Assembly (NCBI GenBank): GCA_941918925.1 | Contig: OW799233.1 | Span: forward strand, 118,371,833-118,435,832 | From: Phyto melanocephala | Lineage: Eukaryota; Arthropoda; Insecta; Diptera; Rhinophoridae | Reading direction: 5' to 3' | Length of the DNA stretch: 64,000 nt | Part shown: piece after piece, positions 10,196 through 19,431 of the stretch | Position numbering within the stretch: the first letter of the stretch is position 1 | Layout of the letters: every line of letters begins with the position of its first letter | Position numbers and translations under genes: made by a program | The notes under the pieces: model-generated | The model's database searches: none | What the model was told of the DNA's origin: nothing | What the model saw: the letters and a program-made list of their open reading frames with translations, nothing else

Positions 10196-12460
10196 AGCCT
10201 TGATAGCCTTGATAGGGAATTATTTGGAGTAGTGGTGGAAAATATGAGGTTGCAAGGGCAGCCTGAAACAATGGCTGCGCAACTCATAAGTAGGGTATCG
10301 GAGGCATGCGATACGTCTATGATTAAAAGGAGGATGAGTGCGAACAAGCGGCCGGTATATTGGTGGAACGGGGAAATTTCTCAACTACGGTCGGAATGTA
10401 TCCGGGCTAGACGACGGTATACTAGAAGCCGAGGTAGGCCGGGGAATGACGAGCACCGTGACCAATATAGGCGCATCCGCAAATCCTTGAAAATGGCGAT
10501 CAGTAGGAGTAAGAGGGCATGTTTCATACAGATGTGTGAAGAGGTTGAAAACGACCCATGGGGTCTGGCTTATAAGCTGGTAACAAAAAGGCTAAAGTGT
10601 CTAAATCCTCCACCACCTAAGGATGCTGAAGTACTTAGGCGCATAGTGGATCACTTATTTCCTTACCAAGGTGTGACATCTTGGCAGACTGATACTGTTC
10701 ATGTGGTATTTGACTTTCCGCTTGTCACGACAGTTGAGGTTGAAGCTGCCATGGGCAAATTTAGGGACGGGAAAACCCCTGGCTTGGATGGCATACCGAA
10801 TGCGGTAGTAAGGGAGACTTTCAAGTATTGCCCTGTTCAGGTTATCCATTTGATCAATTCGTGTTTACGCCATGGTAAATTTCCGAGTATGTGGAAAAGG
10901 CAAAAGCTAGTTTTGTTATTGAAACAGGGAAAACCTCAGGAGGATCCTTCCTCCTACCGACCACTCTGTATGATTGATACGTTTGGGAAGCTGTTGGAAA
11001 GCATAGTTTGTAGGAGACTAGAGGAATATGTTGAGTGCGTAGGAGGTCTATCTGATAATCAATTTGGTTTTAGAAAGGCAAGATCGACTGTGGATGCTTT
11101 GAACGTAGTGGTTCATACGGCCACTGCGGCGATTGAGGGCAAACGATGGAGGAATGGCACAAAGGAGTATTGCGTAGTGGTAACGCTCGACGTCAGGAAT
11201 GCATTTAACTCGGCGAACTGGGAGGTTATAGTGAATTCTCTCACGCGTTTAGCGATTCCTGAGTACTTGTTGGCTATAGTGAAGGATTACTTCCGTGACA
11301 GAATCCTGCTGTACGAAACCGACAAGGGCATGCGACAGCATAATATCACAGGTGGGGTCCCACAGGGTTCGGTTCTCGGACCGTTGTTGTGGAATGTGAT
11401 GTATGATGGCATACTCCGTGTGTCTCTTCCCGATGGGGCTAAGATTGTCGGTTTTGCCGATGACATAGCCCTGATATGTGTCGCTAGGGAGTTAGTGGAG
11501 ATTACGACCATTGCTAATGCAAGCATAGGAATTGTGCGCTCCTGGTTGGAATCTGTTAATTTGGGGCTCGCTGACCAAAAGACAGAGGCGATTTTGATAT
11601 CCAGCCGTAGGTCAATGGAGTCTGTGAAATTGAATGTGGGATCATGTTGTATTGAGACGAAACCTTCGCTTAAATATCTTGGGGTTATGATAGATTGTCG
11701 TTTATCTTTTAAGGATCATCTGCTATATGTTGCTGAGAAGTCTTCGAGAACATATACTGCTCTGTCTCGTATAATGCCAAATACGAGAGGCCCAAAGTAC
11801 TTACGTCGGAAACTTCTGGCTGGAGTAGTTAAGAGTGTGATTATGTATGCATCACCTATTTGGTCTCGGGCTCTTGGGTTGAAGACCTATAGGGGAATTA
11901 TAAGCCCAGTATATAGATTGGCTGCTTTGCGAGTTATTTGTGCTTTCCGGACTGTATCAGATGATGCAGCATTGGTGATTGCAGGAATGATGGCAATTGA
12001 TCTTCAGATCAGAGGCTTCTCAGATATTGAAACGATTGCTGAGTGGCAGCGGCGATGGTCCTTGTCAGAGAAGGGTAGATGGACGTTTTCTCTTATTCCT
12101 GACTTAGTCCCATGGCTCGGGCGAACACATGGGGATCTGGACTTCTATGTTACGCAGTTGCTTAGTGGACACGGTTGTTTTCGGTCTTACTTATACAGAT
12201 TTGGTCATGATACTTCTCCGTTCTGTCCGAGTTGTGATGGTAATGTCGAGGAGAATGCTGAACATGTATTCTTTTCGTGCTCGCGTTTTGATAGGGAGAG
12301 AATACACCTTGAGGGGATGATAGGCCGTAGTGTTGATCACAGTAATATAGTGGAGATTATGTTGTCCTCTGCACGCAGTTGGGAGTATGTATGTGAATAT
12401 GCTAGATTGGTTCTCACTGAACTTCGTAGGGTTGAGAAAATCCGTAATAGGATGTTATAG
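10196..12460 (+). CDS. Reverse transcriptase portion of LINE ORF2, 5'-truncated
   Basis: The protein copies element RNA into DNA at a nicked target. The frame is intact from the truncation point to the stop at 12460, about 743 codons after the first possible start (a GTG at 10232). No true start codon is present, because the endonuclease-encoding 5' part is gone. Counting from 10232, the motifs are TPGLDGIPN (about residue 183), YRPLCMIDTFGKLLE (242), DNQFGFRKARSTVDAL (275), LDVRNAF with catalytic Asp (318), GGVPQGSVLGPLLWN (372), FADDIAL with the catalytic Asp pair (407) and KTEAILIS. SLKYLGVMID is the last RT motif. A C-terminal CPSC-x9-HVFFSC zinc-knuckle-like motif lies at about residues 665-682, as in R1-type ORF2 proteins. 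The absence of stops suggests recent insertion. Without an endonuclease domain it should be unable to move on its own. Confidence 0.85.
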   Translation, partial: SLDSLDRELFGVVVENMRLQGQPETMAAQLISRVSEACDTSMIKRRMSANKRPVYWWNGEISQLRSECIRARRRYTRSRGRPGNDEHRDQYRRIRKSLKMAISRSKRACFIQMCEEVENDPWGLAYKLVTKRLKCLNPPPPKDAEVLRRIVDHLFPYQGVTSWQTDTVHVVFDFPLVTTVEVEAAMGKFRDGKTPGLDGIPNAVVRETFKYCPVQVIHLINSCLRHGKFPSMWKRQKLVLLLKQGKPQEDPSSYRPLCMIDTFGKLLESIVCRRLEEYVECVGGLSDNQFGFRKARSTVDALNVVVHTATAAIEGKRWRNGTKEYCVVVTLDVRNAFNSANWEVIVNSLTRLAIPEYLLAIVKDYFRDRILLYETDKGMRQHNITGGVPQGSVLGPLLWNVMYDGILRVSLPDGAKIVGFADDIALICVARELVEITTIANASIGIVRSWLESVNLGLADQKTEAILISSRRSMESVKLNVGSCCIETKPSLKYLGVMIDCRLSFKDHLLYVAEKSSRTYTALSRIMPNTRGPKYLRRKLLAGVVKSVIMYASPIWSRALGLKTYRGIISPVYRLAALRVICAFRTVSDDAALVIAGMMAIDLQIRGFSDIETIAEWQRRWSLSEKGRWTFSLIPDLVPWLGRTHGDLDFYVTQLLSGHGCFRSYLYRFGHDTSPFCPSCDGNVEENAEHVFFSCSRFDRERIHLEGMIGRSVDHSNIVEIMLSSARSWEYVCEYARLVLTELRRVEKIRNRML

Positions 12461-12642
12461 TTTGGGTGTTGTACCTTCCCCCCCCTGCGATGTATAGCTT
12501 TGTGGTAGTTCCGCAGGGATTTTGGGCTAGTGTACCGAGGTGTTTTAGCGTGTTAAAGTCACGCACTCCTGGTTGACCTGAGTACCAGGGTCTTTCGATG
12601 ATTTCACCTCGTTAATAAAAAAAAAAAAAAAAAAAAAAAAAA
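10196..12642 (+). mobile_element. 5'-truncated R1-clade, Waldo-like non-LTR retrotransposon
   Basis: The sequence between the two CATA tracts has a GC content far above its surroundings. It encodes a reverse transcriptase, then about 155 bp of 3' UTR, then an A-run of about 27 bases (12617-12643) that meets the second CATA tract. The 5' end is truncated: the apurinic endonuclease domain and ORF1 are missing, and the reading frame is open into the microsatellite. Insertion between ACAT repeats matches the known (ACAY)n target preference of Waldo elements in the R1 clade. Clade assignment is from RT motifs by eye and target type, not from a tree. Confidence 0.8.
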
Positions 12643-12762
12643 ACATACATACATACATACATACATACATACATACATACATACATACATACATACATAC
12701 ATACATACATACATACATACATACATACATACATACATACATACATACATACATACATACAT
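12643..12762. repeat. (CATA)n microsatellite, 3' of the LINE
   Basis: About 30 copies of CATA directly follow the LINE poly(A). Together with 10042-10195 this forms one microsatellite split by the insertion. Because target and duplication are both repeats, the length of the target-site duplication cannot be read. Confidence 0.95.
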
Positions 12763-13039
12763 GTAAAAAACATAAAAAAAAAAATTACAAAAAAAAATTT
12801 TTTTAAAAAATTTAAAAAAAAATAATAATAAAATATAAATAATAAATTAAATAAAATAAAATAAAATTTGTTTGGCTCAGCTGGGATTAGATGCCACATT
12901 TATTCTAACCAGTATAGACATATGTACGTATTTTATATAAGATGAATGGTGATACAAACAATTGTTATTGCATGACTACACGTTGTGAAGGATATATAAG
13001 ATTCGGCACGGCCGAATATAGCAGTGTTACTTGTTTAAA

Positions 13040-14279
13040 TTCAAAGTCTGTATTATTTTATTCCTTTTTTTTTGGGGTACTCTTTCAGCTACTCGTATAG
13101 TGCATCAATTTGCATTTTAAATTGCATGGCATATTGGTTATGAAATATTTTGATAAAATTTTTTCCCTTAAAAAAAACAGTATAAAATATGCGACATACT
13201 ACACAAATATTGGGTTACATGATGTAATTTTATGGTTTAAAAGTTTTTGTTGATGGCCAAACTTAGTCCGGTGCACGGGAGAGTGAGCACACCAACGATT
13301 TGCATAAGTAGTTGTTAGTTTACTGTTTGTCATAGATATTGGCTAGTTGTTTGTTTGGGTATATTAACGTGCCTTGACAGTGGCTGTGCCTTTGAAACAT
13401 GACCATGACTAAAAGGTAGAATATTGATGAGAAACGAAATTCATTTCACACCATAAAACCAATTATATTTTTCCTCTTATAATAATTGAATTAAAGTTAT
13501 GCGGATATCTTTTTTTATCTGTTTATTTTTTCATCTGTTTTGTTGAGGAAAGACAAAATTTTTTGTAAAATTTAATCTTCTATTACGGTAAAAAAATGTA
13601 TGTAAGTTGCTGGCGCTGTACATAACTGAATAGCAAAAGTTATTGTTTTTTTTTCAAATATGATTAATTGATTCAAAAAGTTAAAACATAAAAAACATGT
13701 TTTGGAATGATTTAATAGAGAAGAAAGAATAGCAAATTAGTTTGGAACAAAAACTAATTTAAATGTCAGGGAATGTGGGTGTATTTTGAACATGCAATTA
13801 GTAACTTTACTTATGTGGTCATAACGGTGTATGTATTTCTTATGTATAGTTTCGATACGAATAACATGTTTAACAGTGATATATTCGTGGGGAAACCTCC
13901 TCCAATAAAACACTTTCCATTTTAAGTTTTTAAATAAGTTATATGTATGACTACCAGGATGCTGACGGTACTTTCAAGTTTAAAAAAAAATATGCTTTGT
14001 ATGATTTAGGTCATTGTTAAATTTCTACACCTTCGAATAATAAAATGACAGAGTGCTAAATTACGTATAAAAAGAACTTTAAATCATCTTTTAGTAACCA
14101 TGTGTGTACATATTAGATTAAATTTCACTATAAAAAATATTCAAAATATGGGAATCATACAAAAAGGTTTAATTAGCGGAATACAGTATATAAAAAATTA
14201 TTTAAAATTAAGGAAGACATCGGCAGCAAAAAGGCGAACCATTTTCTTAACCCAGTCAATATGGGAATTAGTGTTTTAC
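13040..14279. other. AT-rich non-coding DNA, no gene seen
   Basis: No motif, repeat end or coding-like frame was recognised. The 60-codon frame at 14100-14282 has no recognisable domain and overlaps the edge of the next mobile element. Confidence 0.5.
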
Positions 14280-14281
14280 TA

Positions 14282-14811
14282 AAGGGTGGTTAAATTATAA
14301 GGGCCAATGTTGATTTTGAATAAAACATAAATTATTTAGGAAATTATTGTCATTTCTTTTTATTATGATAATAATTGTATGGTTCAATTATTTATGGAGC
14401 AAAATATCGGCCAAATGTCTGCCGCAACCTCGGCGGCACACCTCCATTCGATGGTCCAAATTTTCAAAGACAATGTTGATGTTAACTGTTCTTTTGCCAC
14501 ACTATCAAACAGCTCAAAACAGCAACGTTTTTTGTTCAACGAACTAAGAAGGCATGCACAGATGTTTTCACATTTCATACAGACCTGTTTTGCAGACATT
14601 TAAATATTTTTTACAATTCTCACGATTGTGGACGAATTCGAACGATTATGTTGACCAAAAGTATCACGAAGTGCACGAAATGCGTTTTGATTTGAACACC
14701 CATTTTTATAATAAGTTTGAATAACTTTAACGCGTTGCTCTATTGTGTATCTTTCCATGGCTCAAGTGTGGTTCACATTCACCATCGGCACTTAAAATTT
14801 TTACCACCCTT
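14282..14811 (-). mobile_element. Solo copy of mariner-like deletion derivative (family M1)
   Basis: A 530-bp element flanked by TA at 14280-14281 and 14812-14813. The terminal repeats are AAGGGTGGTTAAA at the left and TTTACCACCCTT (approximately) at the right. On the minus strand the right half encodes the helix-turn-helix remnant (RVKVIQ..YKNGCSNQNAFRAL-like). The left half encodes the AQQ- and GGHLADILF-like C-terminal end, with the catalytic core missing. This copy is not inside a HINE element: no HINE A sequence lies on either side. It therefore shows that M1 moved independently. The small open frames here on both strands are by-products of the broken transposase. Confidence 0.8.
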
Positions 14812-14813
14812 TA

Positions 14814-15683
14814 TTAAAATACAGTTAGTCATGAACAAATTTATATTCTAAGATGATTTGCTTATTCCCAAACCTACAAACATGGGTATCAAATAAAATA
14901 GCGTATTCACATCATTTATTATACTTTTGCGAAAATGTGAAACTGCGAAAATTTACTATTGCTAATGTGAGCACCATTTTTAGTGAAAAGGTGCTAAACA
15001 GCCACAGAAGTCGAAGCTTCGAAAATATATCTATCGACTTCTTTTAGGTATTAGAAACATTAACGAATTGACATTACCGTTGCGAAATATTTCTTGTACT
15101 TCGTATAAAGTTTTGGAGATATCGGCCACTAATCGGCAGTTTTAGGTAAAGTTTTGTTAGGTAAGTTTTGTAGTTTATTTGACAGGAAATTTTAGAAAAA
15201 AGTAAGCAACAGCGGTGGTGGGTTTAAACAAATCGGCACATTTATTTGAAATTTTTAAACCACGATAGAAGAAAAAGCATGAGATTATTATATTTTAAAA
15301 ACTACATTCGATTATCAGCTGATCTAATACAGCTACGTCGCAAGATATGATATAGTCTAGTCTATAGGATTTTTGAAACACATTGGCGAGAAGGGCAGAA
15401 ACAAAAAAAGCTAACAATGTATTTATATTAATTAAATATAAAACGCCAAATTAAGCCTAACACAAGACTAGGCATTGATGTTTAAAATAATCTTTAATTA
15501 TGAGTTACCTGAATTAAAACTAAGAGTAAATCATCATTTAGTTAAATGTAGAAACTTTCGTCTACTTGGATTTAACCAGTCTTCTGAAAAGAAAAATTAT
15601 AAAATAAAATTATTTTTTTTAACTCACACGTTTGCCTGAATTTAATTTAAATTTCTATTAATGTTTTCATTTAAATATAAAAT
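14814..15683. other. AT-rich non-coding DNA, no gene seen
   Basis: No repeat family, promoter-like block or coding frame could be supported. Confidence 0.5.
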
Positions 15684-16008
15684 AATAATATTTATTTGGT
15701 TGTTGGGTTTAAGCTGGTTTATATGCATTTCACTGGTGCTTATGCCAGATCATCAGTAAACCTTTACGCAAAATTTTTGAAAAAGTTAAATATTTTTATA
15801 AGTTATATTTTTAAATTCTCATTAACAAAATGAGAATTCAAAAATAAAACAAAAAACTATAAAAAACTTTTTCAAAAACCCAACCAACAATTTTTCAATT
15901 TTAATTTATTTTATTTTTCTAATCCCTTTAACATTTGTCTAACCGTTGGTTAGCACCAGTGAAGTGCATATAAACCAGCTTAAACCCAACAACCAAATAA
16001 ATATTATT
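15684..16008. repeat. 325-bp element with 57-bp terminal inverted repeats
   Basis: The left arm (15684-15740) and right arm (15952-16008) are inverted copies of 57 bp with one mismatch. They begin AATAATATTTATTTGGTTG and end CACTGGTGCT at the left. The internal 210 bp is AT-rich and shows a weaker internal palindrome (AAATTCTCATT..AATGAGAATT). The left arm carries the 3' half of a hammerhead-like motif whose 5' half lies immediately inside. It could be a foldback transposon, a MITE, or two inverted terminal repeats of a Penelope-like element. I saw no convincing target-site duplication. Confidence 0.8.
15716..15762 (-). ncRNA. Candidate type I hammerhead ribozyme
   Basis: Read on the minus strand from 15762: GGTTTA (stem I, 5' strand), CTGATGA (core, 15756-15750), TCTGG..CCAGT (stem II with an 8-base loop), GAAA (core, 15731-15728), then T-GC-AT-A and TAAACC (stem I, 3' strand, 15721-15716). 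The six bases of stem I are fully complementary. Stem III would be two base pairs (AU/AU) around a GC loop, as in the tiny stem III of ribozymes described in Penelope-like elements and retrozymes. Cleavage would be expected after A at 15722 (AUA triplet). The pair next to the core in stem II is U-U rather than the usual G-C. No activity can be inferred from sequence alone. Confidence 0.45.
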
Positions 16009-16107
16009 GAAAAATTATGGGAGCATATCCTGAATAATCTAGTAAATTATAAAATAATATAAAATAATTTTATATTAAGATTTTATTTGGACTTTTCTAT
16101 ATATTAA

Positions 16108-16245
16108 ATTTTCAATGTGAATCATTTGTATTTTGGCTTTGGTTCATTTCTTCTATTATTTAATTTTATAATTCAAATAAAACTAAATTGCAATCATTTT
16201 TAAGAATAAATTTAAGCCAAAATAAAAATGATTCACATTGAAAAT
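16108..16245. repeat. Inverted repeat, 32-bp arms, hairpin-forming
   Basis: The left arm 16108-16139 (ATTTTCAATGTGAATCATTT then GTATTTTGGCTT) and the right arm 16214-16245 are inverted copies with one mismatch. They are separated by about 74 bp. Weaker complementarity continues outward to about 16075 and 16270 (TTTTATTTGG and ATTTTATTTG). It lies only 100 bp right of the previous inverted repeat but shares no obvious sequence with it. It is probably a small foldback or MITE-type relic. Confidence 0.7.
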
Positions 16246-16274
16246 GTAGTATAAAATAGTATTTTATTTGAATA

Positions 16275-16678
16275 TTCCCCTAAATCAACACATGGGCTAA
16301 AACAACAAATTATTTTTTTATTTGCAATTTCCGGTTATTTTTAGTTAATATTCTGTAGACTAAAATATTTTTTTTTTTTTTTTTTGATGCAAACAAGACT
16401 TTGAAGAAACTTTCTTCTTGTCTGGCGTGTCATAAGTCTATTCTTATTAATTAATAAATTCTGTTTGATCATCTTTTTCTTTAAAATTTTACCTAATATT
16501 TTAAATAGCTTATCATCGATTTATTCTTTGAATTTTTTGCCTGCATTAAACAAATATTTTTTTTATATATTCTTGAACTTTAATTTATTATAAATCATTT
16601 TTACTCGAGCTTAAATTAATTTTTTTTATTATTAAACTTCCTGTAACATTTATTAATTAAATTGTAATCATTTAAGAA
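16275..16678. other. AT-rich spacer with a 20-base T-run
   Basis: Low-complexity sequence; no gene or element end was recognised. Confidence 0.5.
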
Positions 16679-16742
16679 TATAGAATTCCAGATATTCCGC
16701 TATAAGTCGAGTGGAATGCATTTTCGAAACCAGCTACGATTT
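16679..16742 (-). repeat. Partial copy of the hammerhead-bearing repeat family
   Basis: On the minus strand the sequence reads CGTAGCTGGTTTC, GAAA, ATGCATTC, CACTCGAC and then TTATAGCGGAATATCTGG. It matches the ribozyme 3' half and 3' flank at 23281-23310 almost base for base. The CTGATGA block is absent, replaced by TTATAAAT. It therefore looks truncated inside stem II. The stem II 3' strand plus C before GAAA is closer to the hammerhead consensus than in the 23-kb copy. Confidence 0.6.
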
Positions 16743-16744
16743 AT

Positions 16745-18163
16745 AATAAATTAAAGAATAAAAAGTTCGAAAAAATATTAATTTATAATTATTCTTCAAT
16801 TAATACCTTAAACAAATTTTGGAAAGTTTTTTAATAAACTTTTTTTTTTGTTTCTGTTAAAAAATTGGAAATATTTTAATAAAAAATTTTTGCAGATTCA
16901 AACATAAAATTATATTGATAATAATTTTTTTTTTTTGTTTGAATTTACAAATTAAGTGAAAGGTCCTCATTTAAACAAATATTTGATTTGGTTCTCTTAA
17001 TTTCTTTTTTGAATTAGAAATTTAAGTTTTTCTTAAAACTTAAAGTTTTGAAGATTATTACTAAGACAGCTCTCAGACATAGAAATTTTAATTTGACAAA
17101 TTTTTACTTGTGCGGTTGTCTGAATGTTGATGTATGAATAAGAAAAACAAAAGAAATTTGCGAGCACCAGTTACTCTAAGCCTCCCCCATTATCTCTTCT
17201 CTTCTTTTTCTCAAGAGTTTGCAAACTTTTATTTGTGCGTGTGAGAGCAGCCTTAGTCAACTAAATTGATTGTATATTGCAATTCATTTAATATTTTTTA
17301 TAGAGTATAATAAACGTTTTGGTTATTTTTTCTTTTCCCAACAACCTAAAAGTGAATCAAACTTTTTAATTTATATTTTTTAAATTACTTTTTTTATTAT
17401 CAAAAACTAGCAAACTTTACTCAACATATAATACTTACTTTAAATTGGAAACAAAAGCACTTAAATAAATTTAAAATGGTAAGAGAAAGTTTTCCTTAAG
17501 TAGGTACAATGGGACAAATGCAAGTAGAATAAAATTCAGTTTTCATATTGAAGGAAAAATAAACTAATGCTTAATTGAAAACAGAAGAAATAACTTTAAC
17601 TCATGCTGCAACGGCTTTACAGTATCGACAAATTTATTAGCGGTATTAGATGTTTAACAAGGTTGGTTTTGAATAAGACTGTTTTAGTCCGTTTTTTTTT
17701 AAATTTGATTTAATTTATATTAAAAAAACATTTTTAAAATGATAAAACAAACATTAAATAAAGAAATAAAATATTGTATGTGCTTCTTTTTTAAACTGTT
17801 TTTTTATTTAATAACTTACTTTAATAACTTCTTTGAAGATAACCTATAATATTTATCGAATTATTGGAAAAATTACAATAATTAAAAAATTTCAAATAAA
17901 AGCAAAAAAATAATCCAAATCAGTAATGTAAAAAGCATTTAAGTTTTTTATCATCTAGAAATCACTCGTTTTAAATAAATGGAAATTTGAGGCCACCGAA
18001 AGTTATTTTATTTGTAATTTTAAACCAAAAGCTGTAGAAGAGTAACACAATAAAAAATGTTGAGAATTATACTAAAGCATTCTTAAAAATATTTTTAAGT
18101 TTGCTAGAGCCAACATGTGGTATAAAACCAACCTTATACAGATGATATGTAGTAAATTCTAGT
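16745..18163. other. AT-rich non-coding DNA, no gene seen
   Basis: No coding-like frame. Many A and T runs occur throughout, and GC-richer strings near 17160-17215 carry no motif I can name. Confidence 0.5.
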
Positions 18164-18635
18164 TTTTATACCCTTCAGACAAAAGTGAAGGGTATATTAA
18201 GGTTTGTCATTCCGTGTGAAATTTCTACAATTTTCATTTCCGACCCAATAAAGTACATATATTTTCTGAAAGCTTATGAATAGGGGAGTCCATTAAGCAT
18301 TGTCAGTGTGTCAGTTTGTCCTCCTGTCCGTTTGTCCATCTGTCCGTGTGTATGTTAAAATCAACTTTTTGAAGCCCCCCGACATCATCTGTACCCGCGA
18401 GTTCTATTAAAATATCAGAAATATTTGGGATCAGATCAGTATTGAAAATTAGAAAAATCGGTACATAAACAACTGAGATATGAAGAAAATACCACGACTT
18501 CCTCGTTTTTGTACAACAACAACATACAACACATACATACAAACGTGGCATCGAATCCCAGCTGAGCCAAACAAAATTTTATTTTTTTTTTGTTTATTAT
18601 TTTTTTTATTATTTTTTTTTATTTTTGTTTATTAT
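18164..18635 (+). mobile_element. HINE family B, 5' part (interrupted copy)
   Basis: The 5' end TTTTTATACCCTTCAGAC has its inverted partner GTGAAGGGTATATTA. The block GACCCAATAAAGTACATATAT, a GTCY core (18320-18345) and a CATACATACAA stretch follow in order. Next come a tRNA-like B-box string (GGCATCGAATCCCAGCTGAG) and then T-rich sequence. There is no 3' hairpin before the next element starts, so this copy is either truncated or interrupted by the following copies. Confidence 0.75.
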
Positions 18636-19408
18636 TATACCCTTCACACAGTGAAAAAGGGTATATATAGGTTTGTCATTCCGTGTGAAATTTCTACAAT
18701 TTTCATTTCCGACCCCATAAAGTATATATTTTCTGAAAGCTTATGAATAGAGGAGTCGATTAAGCCCTGACCGTCTGTCCGTCTGTCCGTCTGTCCGTCT
18801 GACCGTCTGTCCGTGTGTATGTTGAAATCAACTTTTTGAAGCCCCCCGACATAGGTTGGACCCGGGTAAGGTATTAAAATATCAGAAATATTCGGGAGTA
18901 GATCGGTATTGAAAATCAGAAACATCGGTACATAAACAACTGAGATATGAGCAAAAACCCACGACCACCTCGATTTTCTTTTCATAAAAACAACATTACA
19001 ACAACAACATACATACATACAAACGTGTATACTGGTTAGAGAAAACGTGGCATCGAATCCCAGCTGAGGCAAAAAAATTTTTTTTTTAATTTTTTTAAAA
19101 TTTTTTTTTTATTTTTTTTTTATTTTTTATTTAATATATTATATATATTTTTATTATTTTTTTTTTATTTTTTTTTTTTTAATTTTTTTTTTATTTTTTT
19201 TTTGTTTTATATATATTATATATGTATATAATAATTTTTTTTTTTTTAATTTTTTTTTAAATTTTTTTTTTTTAAATTTTTTTTTTATTTTTTATTTTTT
19301 TTTTTGTTTTTTTTAACATACATACGTGAATTTACTGTTATTGCATGACCACACGTTGTGAAGGGTATATAAGATTCGGCACGGCCGAATATAGCGCTTT
19401 TACTTGTT
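18636..19408 (+). mobile_element. HINE family B, complete copy
   Basis: It begins TATACCCTTCACACAGTG with an inverted partner 10 bp inside. It carries GACCCCATAAAGTATATAT and a long GTCY core of about 50 bases at 18768-18817. CATACATACAAACG and a tRNA-like stretch (ACTGGTTAGAG, then ATCGAATCCCAGCTGAGG) follow, then about 240 bases of nearly pure A and T with long T-runs. The 3' end is GTGAAGGGTATATAAG, the hairpin ATTCGGC ACG GCCGAAT, then CTTTTACTTGTTTT. The two ends share TATACCCTTCAC in inverted orientation. It has no coding capacity. Confidence 0.85.
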
Positions 19409-19431
19409 TTTTTTTATTTTTTTATATATAT

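Larger units (their letters stand above)
9758..13036 (+). mobile_element. HINE family B (DINE-1/Helentron-like) interrupted by a LINE
   Basis: The 5' end is TTTTTATACCCTTCACC with an inverted partner (CACAAGGGTATATA) some 20 bp inside. The block GACCCCATAAAGTATATAT follows, then a degraded GTCY core (CCGTCTGTCCGTG near 9895), then ACAACAACATACATA leading into a long CATA tract. After the inserted LINE and a second CATA tract come a low-complexity A-rich stretch and a tRNA-like reverse block (GGCTCAGCTGGGATTAGATG near 12875). The 3' end is GATTCGGCACGGCCGAAT followed by GTTACTTGTTT at 13036. The order matches the other family B copies at 18.2-20.3 kb, so the flanks of the LINE are two halves of one element. 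Confidence 0.75.

Noticed and set aside
9921..10347. Open frames of Cys-Met-Tyr-Val or Tyr-Ile-His-Thr repeats
   Set aside because: They are translations of the perfect CATA microsatellite in several frames and both strands.
10042..12762. CRISPR-like or satellite interpretation of the CATA arrays
   Set aside because: Simple tetranucleotide repeat without spacers; an ordinary eukaryotic microsatellite.
12545..12899. Minus-strand frames through the second CATA tract
   Set aside because: Microsatellite and A-run artefacts with poly-Phe ends; no independent coding evidence.
14347..14603. Overlapping frames on both strands in the solo M1 element
   Set aside because: Explained by the broken transposase of the deletion derivative.
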